A DNA stretch of 64,000 nucleotides from Pseudomonadota bacterium (GTDB lineage Bacteria > Pseudomonadota > Alphaproteobacteria > Sphingomonadales > Sphingomonadaceae), in contig JAKPAG010000128.1 in NCBI GenBank assembly GCA_029779535.1, positions 1 through 64,000 on the forward strand, in the 5' to 3' direction. This document shows, one piece after another, positions 8,792 to 19,948 of the stretch (position 1 is the first letter of the stretch; every line of letters starts with the position of its first letter). The notes below the pieces were generated by a model. The model did not search any database. It had not been told where the DNA came from and saw only the letters and a list, made by a program, of their open reading frames with translations. A program made the position numbers and the translations under genes.

Positions 8792-10117
8792 ATGAGCGAG
8801 TTGTTCCCGCCCGATTCTTCCCCCCACCCCGCGCCCGGACCGGCGGCTGCGGACGCGCCGCTGGCTGACCGGCTGCGCCCGCTGCACCTGGGCGAAGTGA
8901 TCGGGCAGGACCACCTGACCGGCCCGGAAGGCGCGATCGGGCGGATGGTTGCGGCGGGCAAGCTGTCGAGCATGATCCTGTGGGGCCCGCCCGGGACCGG
9001 CAAGACCAGCATCGCCCGGCTGCTGGCCGAAGCGGTGGGAATGCGCTTTGCCGCGGTCAGCGCCGTGTTCTCGGGCGTGGCCGACCTCAAGAAAGCCTTT
9101 GCCGAAGCCGAGACGGCGGCCAGGGCCGGGCAACGCACCCTGCTGTTCGTGGACGAAATCCACCGCTTCAACCGCGCCCAGCAGGACGGCTTCCTGCCCT
9201 TCGTCGAACGCGGCACGGTGACGCTGGTCGGCGCGACGACCGAGAACCCCAGCTTCGCGCTCAACGCCGCGCTGCTCAGCCGGGCGCAGGTCCTGATCCT
9301 GCACCGGCTGGACGAGGCCGCGCTCGACACCCTGCTGACCCGGGCCGAGGCGCTGGAAGGTCCGCTGCCGCTGGATGGCGATGCGCGCGCCGCGCTGGTC
9401 GCCAGCGCGGACGGCGACGGACGGTTCCTGCTCAACCAGGCGGAAACGCTGTATAACGCGAAGCTGTCCCAGCCGCTCGCCCCGGCGGGCCTGGGCAAGT
9501 TCCTGCAGCGCCGCGTGGCCGTCTATGACAAGGACCGCGACGGGCATTACAACCTGATTTCCGCCCTGCACAAATCATTGCGCGGATCGGACCCGCAGGC
9601 CGCGCTCTATTACCTCGCGCGGATGCTGACCGCCGGGGAAGAACCGCTCTATGTGCTGCGGCGGCTGGTGCGCTTTGCCAGCGAGGACATCGGCCTGGCC
9701 GATCCGCAGGCGCTGACCCAGTGCCTGGCGGCCAAGGATGCCTACCAGTTCCTGGGCAGTCCCGAAGGCGAACTGGCGATCGTCCAGGCCTGCCTCTACC
9801 TCGCCACCGCACCCAAATCGAACGCGGCCTATGCAGCGCAGAAAGCGGCGTGGAAAAGCGCGCGCGAAACCGGCAGCCTTGCCCCGCCCGCCAATATCCT
9901 CAACGCGCCGACCAAGCTGATGAAGGACATCGGCTATGGCAAGGACTATGCCTACGACCACGAGGCCGAGGACGGCTTTTCCGGCGCGAACTACTGGCCC
10001 GAGGGCATGGCCCCGCAGGCCTATTACCAGCCGGTCGAACGCGGGTTCGAACGCGAGGTGCTGAAGCGCCTCGAATGGTGGGACAAGAAGCGCCGCGAAC
10101 GGCGCGGCGGAGAATGA
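8792..10117 (+). CDS. rarA: Replication-associated recombination protein A (AAA+ ATPase RarA/MgsA)
   Basis: A 441-residue clamp-loader-like AAA+ ATPase acting at stalled replication forks. Walker A is GPPGTGKT (Lys71) and Walker B is LLFVDEIHRFN. Sensor 1 is GATTENPSF, and the C-terminal tetramerisation region contains DRDGHYNLISALHKS and the conserved YDHEAEDGFSGANYWPEGM stretch. Length is normal for the family. The ATG at 8792 is used; two in-frame GTG codons directly upstream (8786, 8789) are alternatives. The stop overlaps the start of the next gene in an ATGA junction, suggesting co-transcription. Confidence 0.96.
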   Translation: MSELFPPDSSPHPAPGPAAADAPLADRLRPLHLGEVIGQDHLTGPEGAIGRMVAAGKLSSMILWGPPGTGKTSIARLLAEAVGMRFAAVSAVFSGVADLKKAFAEAETAARAGQRTLLFVDEIHRFNRAQQDGFLPFVERGTVTLVGATTENPSFALNAALLSRAQVLILHRLDEAALDTLLTRAEALEGPLPLDGDARAALVASADGDGRFLLNQAETLYNAKLSQPLAPAGLGKFLQRRVAVYDKDRDGHYNLISALHKSLRGSDPQAALYYLARMLTAGEEPLYVLRRLVRFASEDIGLADPQALTQCLAAKDAYQFLGSPEGELAIVQACLYLATAPKSNAAYAAQKAAWKSARETGSLAPPANILNAPTKLMKDIGYGKDYAYDHEAEDGFSGANYWPEGMAPQAYYQPVERGFEREVLKRLEWWDKKRRERRGGE

Positions 10118-10857
10118 CCTTGCGTTTCGCCCTATTGGCCCTGCCGCTGCTGCTGGCCGCCTGCAACGATGCCCCGGCCCCGGCCCCCGCGCCAGGCGGC
10201 GCGGCATCGCTTGCGGCCAAGCCAGCGCCGCCTGCCGCGCCCCCGCAAGCATCGCCCGCGCTGCGCCCCGATCCGGCCCGCTGCCCGGCGCTGACCCGCG
10301 ACGACGAGAACGGCCTGCTCGAACGCAAGGCCCCCCTGCCCGTGCCGCCGGCGCTGGCCGGCGTGGTCGCCGCCGACATGAACCAGTTCGCCGTCACCAC
10401 CCTGGGCGGGGCCCAGGGCTGCATCGACGTGCGCTGGATGGAACAGGCCGGCCCGCTGGCGCTGAGCGCCGACCAACGCTTCCTGACCTTCGCCTGGCAG
10501 GGCTACGAAGCCTTCGGTTTCGTGGTGTTCGACCGCAGTGGCAAGGGCCAGGAAGTGGACACCGGCACCCAGCCCGCCTGGTCGCCCGCCCGCGCCCGCT
10601 TCGCGGCAGTCGACCTGGGAGAGGCCGCGTTCGGGGCGCTCAACGGCTTTGGCGTGTGGGAAGTGCAGCCTGCGGGGATCAGGGAACTGTCCATCCAGGC
10701 CGACGGCCTGCCGATGGGTGAATGGCGCATCACCGGCTGGCGCGGCGAACAATGCGTCGCCCTGACGCGCCAGGGCTATGAAGGCCCGCGCGAAAACTGG
10801 TTCGCCAGCGCCGCGCAGGGGTGGAAATTGCAAGCCGGAACATGCCCCAAGGCGTGA
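10114..10857 (+). CDS. Putative lipoprotein, function unknown
   Basis: A 247-residue protein with a lipobox signal (MTLRFALLALPLLLAAC, cysteine at 17) followed by a Pro/Ala-rich linker (PAPAPAPGG, KPAPPAAPPQ) that would span the periplasm. The folded part, from about residue 50, has no motif I recognise. It contains a beta-propeller-like run (FLTFAWQGYEAFGFVVFDRSG, TGTQPAWSPARARFAAVDLG), suggesting WD40-like or similar repeats. The ATG overlaps the rarA stop. The downstream gene starts inside its last codons, so all three form one transcription unit. Confidence 0.8.
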   Translation: MTLRFALLALPLLLAACNDAPAPAPAPGGAASLAAKPAPPAAPPQASPALRPDPARCPALTRDDENGLLERKAPLPVPPALAGVVAADMNQFAVTTLGGAQGCIDVRWMEQAGPLALSADQRFLTFAWQGYEAFGFVVFDRSGKGQEVDTGTQPAWSPARARFAAVDLGEAAFGALNGFGVWEVQPAGIRELSIQADGLPMGEWRITGWRGEQCVALTRQGYEGPRENWFASAAQGWKLQAGTCPKA

Positions 10858-11720
10858 CCCGGTTTCGCCACTTCGCCGCGATCGACTGGTCTGGCGCGGC
10901 GGGCGAGCGCCACCGCGGGATCGCCGTGGCGCTCTGCGCGCTTGGGCAGGATGCGCCCGCGCTGGTCCGCCCCGGCCACCGCTGGTCGCGCGGCGAGGTG
11001 CTGGACTGGCTGCGCCGCGATATGCCCGGCGACACGCTGGTCGGCTTCGACATGGGCATTTCGCTGGCCTTTGCCGATCAGGGCGCGTTCTTTCCCGGCT
11101 GGGCGGATAGCCCCGGCGATGCCCGCGCGCTGTGGGCGATGGTCGATGCGCTGTGCGCGGCAGACCCGCACCTGGGCGCATCCAGCTTTGTCGACCACCC
11201 AGAGGCGTCGCGCCACTTCCGCCGCCACGGCGGGCGCGAGGGCGACCGTTTTGGCGGCGGGCGCGGCCGGCTGCGCGTGACCGAGCGCGCGCAGGAGGCG
11301 ATGGGATGCAAGCCCTATTCGAACTTCAACCTGGTCGGCGCGGCGCAGGTCGGCAAGTCGAGCCTGACCGGAATGCGCGTGCTGCACCGCCTGGGGGGCC
11401 GCCTGCCGGTCTGGCCGATCGACCCCCTGCCGGCGCGCGGCTCGGTCGCGGTCGAAATCTACACCACCCTCGCCGCCATGGCCGCCGGGCGCAGCGCGGC
11501 GAAAAGCAAGATGCGCAACCATGCCGAATTGAACGCGGCACTGGCAGAACTGGACACCCGTCCGGTCGCGGGCAGCGGGCCGATTGCCGATCACGCCAGC
11601 GATGCACTGCTTACCGCCGCCTGGCTGCGCGGAGCGGCGCACGATCCGGCCCTGTGGCAGCCCGCGGGGCTGACCGAGCAGATCGCCCGAACGGAGGGCT
11701 GGACCTTTGGCGCATGCTAG
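10842..11720 (+). CDS. DUF429-like protein (predicted RNase H-fold)
   Basis: A 292-residue soluble protein. The opening FAAIDWSGAAGERHRGIAVA resembles the first beta hairpin of RNase H-fold nucleases of the DUF429 type. An acidic residue follows in LVGFDMGISLAF and another near the end in PIADHASDALLTAAWLRG. Together these could form an Asp triad, but the assignment is tentative and no activity is known. The ATG at 10842 overlaps the lipoprotein stop by 16 bp; the longer frame adds 7 residues. Confidence 0.7.
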   Translation: MPQGVTRFRHFAAIDWSGAAGERHRGIAVALCALGQDAPALVRPGHRWSRGEVLDWLRRDMPGDTLVGFDMGISLAFADQGAFFPGWADSPGDARALWAMVDALCAADPHLGASSFVDHPEASRHFRRHGGREGDRFGGGRGRLRVTERAQEAMGCKPYSNFNLVGAAQVGKSSLTGMRVLHRLGGRLPVWPIDPLPARGSVAVEIYTTLAAMAAGRSAAKSKMRNHAELNAALAELDTRPVAGSGPIADHASDALLTAAWLRGAAHDPALWQPAGLTEQIARTEGWTFGAC

Positions 11721-11744
11721 GGCTAAGGGACGGGTCCGCGCCGG

Positions 11745-11819
11745 GCCGGCTTAGCACAGTGGTAGTGCAGCGGTTTTGTAAACCGAAGGTCGGGGGTTCG
11801 AATCCCTCAGCCGGCACCA
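11745..11819 (+). tRNA. tRNA-Thr (anticodon TGT)
   Basis: A 75-nt cloverleaf. The acceptor stem GCCGGCT pairs with AGCCGGC, followed by A and an encoded CCA. The D arm is AGCACAGTGGTAGTGC. The anticodon loop TTTGTAA gives anticodon TGT (reads ACA, Thr). The T arm contains TTCGAAT. One anticodon-stem pair at the base is mismatched. It lies alone between the DUF429-like gene and the tetR gene. Confidence 0.93.
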
Positions 11820-11822
11820 GTC

Positions 11823-14527
<2,705 letters not shown>

Positions 14528-14539
14528 GCGGCCGCCCCA

Positions 14540-15937
14540 TCAGATCGGGAAGTGCCCCGGCTGGGTTTCGACTGTGATCCACCGCGTTTCGGTGAAGCTG
14601 TCGATCCCCTGCTTGCCGCCGAAGCGGCCATAGCCCGAGGCGCCGACCCCGCCGAACGGCATCTGCGCCTCGTCATGCACGGTCGGGCCGTTGACGTGGC
14701 AGATGCCCGACTGGATGCGCTTGGCAATGGTCAGGCCTTTGGCGATGTCGCGCGTGAACACAGCGGCGGACAGGCCGTACTGCGTGTCGTTGGCCAGTTC
14801 CACGGCGTGATCGGCATTGCGCGCGCGGATCATGGCGACAACCGGGCCAAAGCTCTCGTCGCGGTAAAGGTTCATCGCAGCGGTCACGCCGTCAACCACG
14901 GTGGCGGGCATGACCACGCTGGTCCCCTTGCCGCCCGCGATCACCCTGGCGCCCTTGGCCGCTGCATCGTCGATCAGCGCGTTGACGTGGGCCACGGTCT
15001 TCTGGTCGACCACCGCGCCCAGCGGGGTGTTGCCCTCGCGCGGGTCGCCGGCGGCCATGCTGGCGGCCTTGGCAGCGAACTTTTCGGCAAACTTGTCGGC
15101 CACGGCATCGACCACGATGATACGCTCGGTGCTCATGCAGATCTGGCCCTGGTTCATGAAGGCGCCGAACGCGGCGGCCTTGACCGCTTCGTCCAGATCG
15201 GCATCCTCCAGCACGATCAGCGGCGCCTTGCCGCCCAGTTCGAGCAGGCAGGGCTTGAGGTGCTCGGCCGCCCGCTTGGCGATGATCCGGCCGACATTGG
15301 TGCTGCCGGTGAAGTTCACTCGCTTCACTTCCAGCGCGTCGATCAGCGCGCCGACCACTTCGGCGGCATCCTCCGGCGCGTTGGTGACCACGTTGACCAC
15401 GCCTTCGGGGAAGCCCGCTTCGGCAAAGGCCTCGATGATCAGCGCATGGGTGCGCGGGCACGTCTCGCTCGCTTTCAGGATCACCGCGTTGCCGCAGGCC
15501 AGCGGCACCGCGATCGCCCGCACGCCCAGAATGATCGGCGCGTTCCACGGCGCGATCCCCAGGATCACGCCGACCGGTTCCTTCAGCGCCATGGCCAGGC
15601 AGCCCGGCTTGTCGCTGGGGATCACTTCGCCGGTGATCTGGGTGGTGATCGCGGCGGCTTCACGCACCATCGAGGCGGCCAGACCCAGGTTGAACAGTGC
15701 CCAGCCCGCAGTCGATCCGGTTTCCCCCATCATCGCGGCGACGAACTGGTCCTTCTTGGCCTCGAGCGCCTCAGCCGCCTTCATCAGCACCGCGCGGCGG
15801 GCGTTCGGCCCCTGCGCGGCCCAGGCAGGAAAGGCGGCGGCGGCGCGGGCGGCAATGGCCGGGATGTCCCCGGCCTTCATCGCCTGGGCCGAGGAAGCAG
15901 CTTCGCCAGTGATCGGATTGATGCGCGTGAATTCCAT
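14540..15937 (-). CDS. NAD(P)-dependent aldehyde dehydrogenase
   Basis: A 465-residue cytosolic enzyme that oxidises an aldehyde to its acid. It has the oxyanion Asn132 in PWNAP, the general base Glu233 in LELGGK and the nucleophile Cys267 in GQICMS. The NAD-binding stretch FTGSTNVGR is also present. It resembles the vanillin/salicylaldehyde dehydrogenase branch used in aromatic catabolism. It is convergent with the FadH-like gene and divergent from the luxE-luxC operon, which would make aldehydes, so it may remove or complete aldehyde intermediates. An exact inverted repeat lies directly upstream of its ribosome binding site. Confidence 0.93.
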   Translation of the reverse strand: MEFTRINPITGEAASSAQAMKAGDIPAIAARAAAAFPAWAAQGPNARRAVLMKAAEALEAKKDQFVAAMMGETGSTAGWALFNLGLAASMVREAAAITTQITGEVIPSDKPGCLAMALKEPVGVILGIAPWNAPIILGVRAIAVPLACGNAVILKASETCPRTHALIIEAFAEAGFPEGVVNVVTNAPEDAAEVVGALIDALEVKRVNFTGSTNVGRIIAKRAAEHLKPCLLELGGKAPLIVLEDADLDEAVKAAAFGAFMNQGQICMSTERIIVVDAVADKFAEKFAAKAASMAAGDPREGNTPLGAVVDQKTVAHVNALIDDAAAKGARVIAGGKGTSVVMPATVVDGVTAAMNLYRDESFGPVVAMIRARNADHAVELANDTQYGLSAAVFTRDIAKGLTIAKRIQSGICHVNGPTVHDEAQMPFGGVGASGYGRFGGKQGIDSFTETRWITVETQPGHFPI

Positions 15938-15951
15938 CTCGACTCTCCCGA

Positions 15952-15972
15952 ATTGCTATGAAGCATAGCAAT
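15952..15972. promoter_or_regulatory. Candidate operator upstream of the aldehyde dehydrogenase
   Basis: ATTGCTATG and CATAGCAAT form an exact 9-bp inverted repeat with a 3-bp spacer, 14 bp upstream of the aldehyde dehydrogenase start and in the region divergent from luxE. The size fits a dimeric repressor site. The cognate regulator is unknown. Confidence 0.55.
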
Positions 15973-16095
15973 GGGCGCGGTGCCGTCAATATCCGCCGCC
16001 TCATCCGTTTGCATGATGTGCGCGCGGTCCGAACCTGCCAATCGTGATGGGACAAGGCGCGGGACACCTTGCCCACGCGCCGGGGAGAGGATGAG

Positions 16096-17520
16096 ATGAC
16101 CGACCTGCCCAGCCTGCTGGCCCGCGATCCGCAGGCCTTCGTCACCCGCGACTATGCCGAAGGTTTCGCCCTGGATGAGAAAGAGCGCGACCAAGCCCAG
16201 CTGGAAGCCGCCCGCCAGCGCTTTGCCACGCTGGCCCCCCGCATCGCCCCGCTGGGGCGGATGGCGGCGGAAAACGGCATCACCGAAGTGACGCGCTGGG
16301 AAGACCTGGTCCCGCTGCTGTTCCCGCACACCGTCTATAAAAGCTACCCGCTGAGCTTCATCGAGCAGGGCCGGTTCGACCGGATGACCAAGTGGCTCGG
16401 CTCGCTCACCACCACCGACCTGTCGGGCGTGCAGACAGAAGGCATCGACACTATCGACGACTGGCTGCGCGCACTGGAAGCCGGCAGCGACCTCGCCCCG
16501 ATCCATACCTTCGGCACCAGCGGCAAGCTGTCGATCATGCCGCGCACCAAGGCGCAGCTGGACCTGACCGTGCGGATCAACGCCAATTGCATCCGCGATT
16601 TCCAGCCCCAGGCGAACGGGCAGAAGCGCGACCTGCTGGTCGATCACCTGCCGCTGATCTCGCCCTCCTACCGGCTGGGCGCCAGTTCGATCGCGCGGGG
16701 GATGAACCGGCAGGCGGAGCTTTATGCCGGAGGGCAGGACAACGCGCTGTTCCTCTATCCCGACGCCTACTTCAGCGCCGACCTGCTTTCGCTGGCCGGG
16801 CGGCTGCGCGCGGCCGAGGCGCGCGGGGAAGCGGGCCGGCTCACCCTGCCCGCCAGCCTGATCGCCCGGCGCGACGAATTCGCCGCGCGCGAAGCGGCAC
16901 GCGCCACCGACATGGACCGCTTCTTCGAAACGGCGCTGCACCGCTACGGCGGGCAGGACGTGTTCCTGTTCGCGGTCTGGCCGATCCTGTTCGAATGGGC
17001 GGAAGAAGGCCTGAAGCGCGGCCTCAAGGGCGTGTTCGGGCCGGGTTCGATCCTGACCAGCGGCGGCGGCTCCAAGGGCAAGGTGCTGCCGCCTGACTAC
17101 AAGCAGCAGATCTTCGAATTTCTGGGGTTCGAGCGCTGCCTCGAATTCTTCGGGATGACCGAGCTGATGGCCAATGCCCCCAGGTGCGATCATGGCAATT
17201 TCCACTTCCCGCCGGTGGTGGTGCCTTTCCTGCTCGATCCCGACAGCGGCGAAATGCTGCCGCGCAATGGCCGGCGCACCGGGCGGCTCGCCCTGCTCGA
17301 CCTGCTGCCCGACAGCTATTGGGGCGGCCTCGTCTCGGGCGACCGGGTGACCATGGCCGGGTTCGATGCGCCCTGCGCCTGCGGGCGGCACGGCCCCTAC
17401 CTTGAACCTGACATCGCCCGCTTCAGCGATCTCAAGAACGGGGACGACAAGATCAACTGCGCCGGCGCGCCCGAAGCGCATGACAAGGCTATCGATTTCC
17501 TGCTGGAGAAAACCCAATGA
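16096..17520 (+). CDS. luxE: LuxE-like acyl-protein synthetase (adenylate-forming)
   Basis: A 474-residue member of the LuxE/PaaK-like adenylating superfamily. In known systems LuxE activates a carboxylic acid with ATP and hands the acyl group to LuxC. An adenylation loop is seen in IHTFGTSGKLSI (around residues 137-148). FFGMTELMAN matches the adenine-binding region, and a C-terminal CACGRHGPYLEPDI together with INCAGAPE supplies conserved cysteines. The start at 16096 follows GGAGAGG. The stop overlaps the start of the luxC-like gene (ATGA), so the two are translationally coupled. The acid substrate is unknown, and there is no luxD in the operon. Confidence 0.82.
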   Translation: MTDLPSLLARDPQAFVTRDYAEGFALDEKERDQAQLEAARQRFATLAPRIAPLGRMAAENGITEVTRWEDLVPLLFPHTVYKSYPLSFIEQGRFDRMTKWLGSLTTTDLSGVQTEGIDTIDDWLRALEAGSDLAPIHTFGTSGKLSIMPRTKAQLDLTVRINANCIRDFQPQANGQKRDLLVDHLPLISPSYRLGASSIARGMNRQAELYAGGQDNALFLYPDAYFSADLLSLAGRLRAAEARGEAGRLTLPASLIARRDEFAAREAARATDMDRFFETALHRYGGQDVFLFAVWPILFEWAEEGLKRGLKGVFGPGSILTSGGGSKGKVLPPDYKQQIFEFLGFERCLEFFGMTELMANAPRCDHGNFHFPPVVVPFLLDPDSGEMLPRNGRRTGRLALLDLLPDSYWGGLVSGDRVTMAGFDAPCACGRHGPYLEPDIARFSDLKNGDDKINCAGAPEAHDKAIDFLLEKTQ

Positions 17521-18977
17521 GCGCCCCGTTCCGAGTCCCGCTGCTGCTGCGCGGCGAAGTGATCGAACAGGACTGGATCGAACATGGCGGGCGCCGCGGC
17601 GGGGCGCAGTTCACCGCGCCGGACCTCGCCGCGCACCTGCCGCGCCTGCCTCTGGCCAACCCGTCGTCACTGGGCGAACTGTACAGCCTGACGCTGGACG
17701 AGATCATCGCGTTCCTCGAGCAGCTGGGCGACCGGCTGGTCCTCGCCGAGAACCCCTACCTGCAGGAAGCCTTCGAGCTGTCGCGGCTTACATCGGGCCT
17801 GTCGGACCCGATCCTGCGCTATCACTACGAGATGATCCCGGCCTATTTCCGTGCCCGTTCGGTGCGCGACATTGCCGAGAGGACCATCGGGATCGACTAC
17901 CTCGAAGGCTGGGTGCGCCAGCCCGACGCCGATCGCGGCGCCCCGCCGGTGTCGATCCGCGCGGTCGGCGCACGCGGCGTCCACATCATCGCCGGCAACG
18001 TGCCGGTGGTGGGGGTGACGACGGTGATCCGCAACGCGATCACCCGCAGCGACGCGATCATCAAGACCCCGTCGAACGACCCGCTGACCACCGCCGCGCT
18101 GGTCCGCACGATGATCGACATGGCCCCGGACCATCCGCTGACCCGCCACGTCTCGGTTGCCTACTGGAAGGGCGGGGACGAACGGATCGAGCCCGCGCTC
18201 TATGACCCGCGCCGGATCGAGAAGATCGTCGCCTGGGGCGGCTTTGCCGGGATCAAGCATCTGACCCGGTATCTCCAGCCTGGGCTCGACCTGATCACGC
18301 TGGACCCCAAGCATTCCGGCTCGCTGATCGGCAAGGAAGCCTTTGCCGACGAGGCGACCCTGCAGCACGTTGCCCAGCGCCTGGCAGTGGATATCGGCGC
18401 GATGAACCAGGAAGGCTGCGTCAACGCGCGGGTGATCCACGTTGAAAGCGGCACCGATGCCGAAGGGATCAAGCGGGCGGAACGACTGGGCGAACTGACC
18501 TTTGCCGCGCTGCAGACCCTGCCGCAGCACCTGTCCACCCCGCACAAGGCGTTCGACCGCGAATTGAAGGACGAGATTGACGCGCTGGCTTTCGTGGACG
18601 ACGAATACACCGTGTTCGGCGGACGAAGCAACGAAGGCGCGATCATTGTCTCGCGCTCGGCCAACCCGGTCGATTTCGCGCGGCAACTGGCCTGCCGCGT
18701 GGCCAATATCGTGCCCGTGGACGACGTGTCCGAGGCGGTGCGCAGCGTGAACAGCTATACGCAAACCATTGGTATCTTTCCCGAAAGCCTCAAGACCCGG
18801 CTGCGCGACCAGCTGGCCTGGCACGGGGCGCAGCGCCTGGTTTCGCTGGGCGGGGCGGCGACGCACAACCAGGCGCCAGGGCCGCAGGACGGGATCGAGC
18901 CGCTGCGCCGCATGGTCAAGTGGATCGTCGATGAGAGCGGCGACGAGGCCGCGCTGGCGGCCCAGGCCCTGGGATGA
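17517..18977 (+). CDS. luxC: LuxC-like acyl-CoA/acyl-enzyme reductase
   Basis: A 486-residue aldehyde-dehydrogenase-fold enzyme of the LuxC family. It reduces an activated acyl group to the aldehyde with NADPH through an acyl-cysteine. The probable nucleophile is Cys301 in MNQEGCVNARVI. HIIAGNVPVVGVTTVI and IIKTPSNDPLTT match the LuxC cofactor-binding region, and GAAT near the end fits the family. Together with the preceding LuxE it makes a fatty-acid-reductase-type pair. It is followed in the same operon by a LuxR-type regulator with a four-base overlap. Use in bioluminescence is unlikely; conversion of a steroid or terpenoid side-chain acid to an aldehyde is a guess. Confidence 0.85.
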   Translation: MSAPFRVPLLLRGEVIEQDWIEHGGRRGGAQFTAPDLAAHLPRLPLANPSSLGELYSLTLDEIIAFLEQLGDRLVLAENPYLQEAFELSRLTSGLSDPILRYHYEMIPAYFRARSVRDIAERTIGIDYLEGWVRQPDADRGAPPVSIRAVGARGVHIIAGNVPVVGVTTVIRNAITRSDAIIKTPSNDPLTTAALVRTMIDMAPDHPLTRHVSVAYWKGGDERIEPALYDPRRIEKIVAWGGFAGIKHLTRYLQPGLDLITLDPKHSGSLIGKEAFADEATLQHVAQRLAVDIGAMNQEGCVNARVIHVESGTDAEGIKRAERLGELTFAALQTLPQHLSTPHKAFDRELKDEIDALAFVDDEYTVFGGRSNEGAIIVSRSANPVDFARQLACRVANIVPVDDVSEAVRSVNSYTQTIGIFPESLKTRLRDQLAWHGAQRLVSLGGAATHNQAPGPQDGIEPLRRMVKWIVDESGDEAALAAQALG

Positions 18978-19924
18978 CGGACGACTGGCAGGCCCTTTCG
19001 CTCGCGCTGCTCGGCGGGTTTGCCGAACGGCCGATGTGGCAGGGCCTGCTGCGCGAAATGGCGACGCGGTTCGGCGCGGGCCACATCGCCATCGCGTTCG
19101 ATCCCCCGCCCGGTGGCGGCGCGGGGATGGAAATCGCGCACGGCACGCCGGGACCTGGCGGACAGATGCTCGACCAGCCGCTCAGCGGCGCCACGCTGCG
19201 GCTGTGGCGGGCCGGACCGGCGTTCCCGGGCGAAGTGGCCGAGCGGCTGCGCGCAGTGGTGCCGCTGCTCAACCAGGGGGTCGCCCTGTTGCTGCACCAG
19301 GCGCAATTGCTGCGCGAACAGCGCATCCTGGCGACCGTCGCCGAAGCGGGCGAACTGGCCGTGCTGGCGCTCGATCCGCGCGGGCAGCTGCTTTACGCCA
19401 ACCCGCTGGGCCGCCGGTTGCTGGATCAGCAGGACGCGCTGGCGCTGCACCACGGGCGGATTGCTTGCCTCGATCCGCGCACCACCGCGCGGCTGCTCGA
19501 ACTGGTGCGCCACTTTGCCGGTGAACAGCAGGCCGCGACCACGCGCGGGCTGTTCGCCCCGCTGGCCCTGCCCCGCAGCAGCGGCGAGGCACCACTGACC
19601 CTGCTGGTCCGCCCCGGCCCGGCGTTCGAGCCGGTCAACGCGCCCCTTCAGCGCAGCGCGATCCTGATCGTGCGCGATCCGGCCCGGCGGCCCAGCCTGT
19701 CGGCCGAAACGCTTGCCCATCTGTTCGACCTGACCCCGGCCGAAGCCGCCCTGGCCAGCGAGCTGGCCAAGGGCCTGACGCTTGACGATGCCGCCGCCGC
19801 GCTTGACATCAGCCGCAACACGGCGCGCAGCCAATTGCAGGCCGTGTTCCGCAAGACCGGGGTCAGCCGCCAGAGCGAACTGGTGCTGCTGCTGCTGGGT
19901 TCGGTGGCAACGCTGAGCGGTTAG
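18974..19924 (+). CDS. LuxR-type HTH transcriptional regulator (1 of 3)
   Basis: A 316-residue regulator with a C-terminal LuxR/GerE helix-turn-helix at about residues 250-310 (LTPAEAALASELAKGLTLDD, ISRNTARSQLQAVFRKTGVS). The N-terminal 240 residues show no recognised autoinducer or response-regulator domain but resemble the equivalents in the two other LuxR-type proteins here (24288 and 30431). The operon position after luxE-luxC implies local control of acid reduction. Confidence 0.88.
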   Translation: MTDDWQALSLALLGGFAERPMWQGLLREMATRFGAGHIAIAFDPPPGGGAGMEIAHGTPGPGGQMLDQPLSGATLRLWRAGPAFPGEVAERLRAVVPLLNQGVALLLHQAQLLREQRILATVAEAGELAVLALDPRGQLLYANPLGRRLLDQQDALALHHGRIACLDPRTTARLLELVRHFAGEQQAATTRGLFAPLALPRSSGEAPLTLLVRPGPAFEPVNAPLQRSAILIVRDPARRPSLSAETLAHLFDLTPAEAALASELAKGLTLDDAAAALDISRNTARSQLQAVFRKTGVSRQSELVLLLLGSVATLSG

Positions 19925-19926
19925 CG

Positions 19927-19948
19927 CGCTGCGGCCATCACCGCAGCG
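19927..19948. terminator. Hairpin between convergent luxR and sulfatase genes
   Basis: CGCTGCGG and CCGCAGCG form an exact 8-bp stem around a six-base loop, placed exactly at the meeting point of two convergent genes and overlapping the sulfatase stop. There is no T-run, so it may act as a weak bidirectional terminator. Confidence 0.5.

Noticed and set aside
11745..11819. tRNA-Thr as the attachment site of an integrated element
   Set aside because: No integrase, no repeated tRNA 3' end and no change in gene style on either side.
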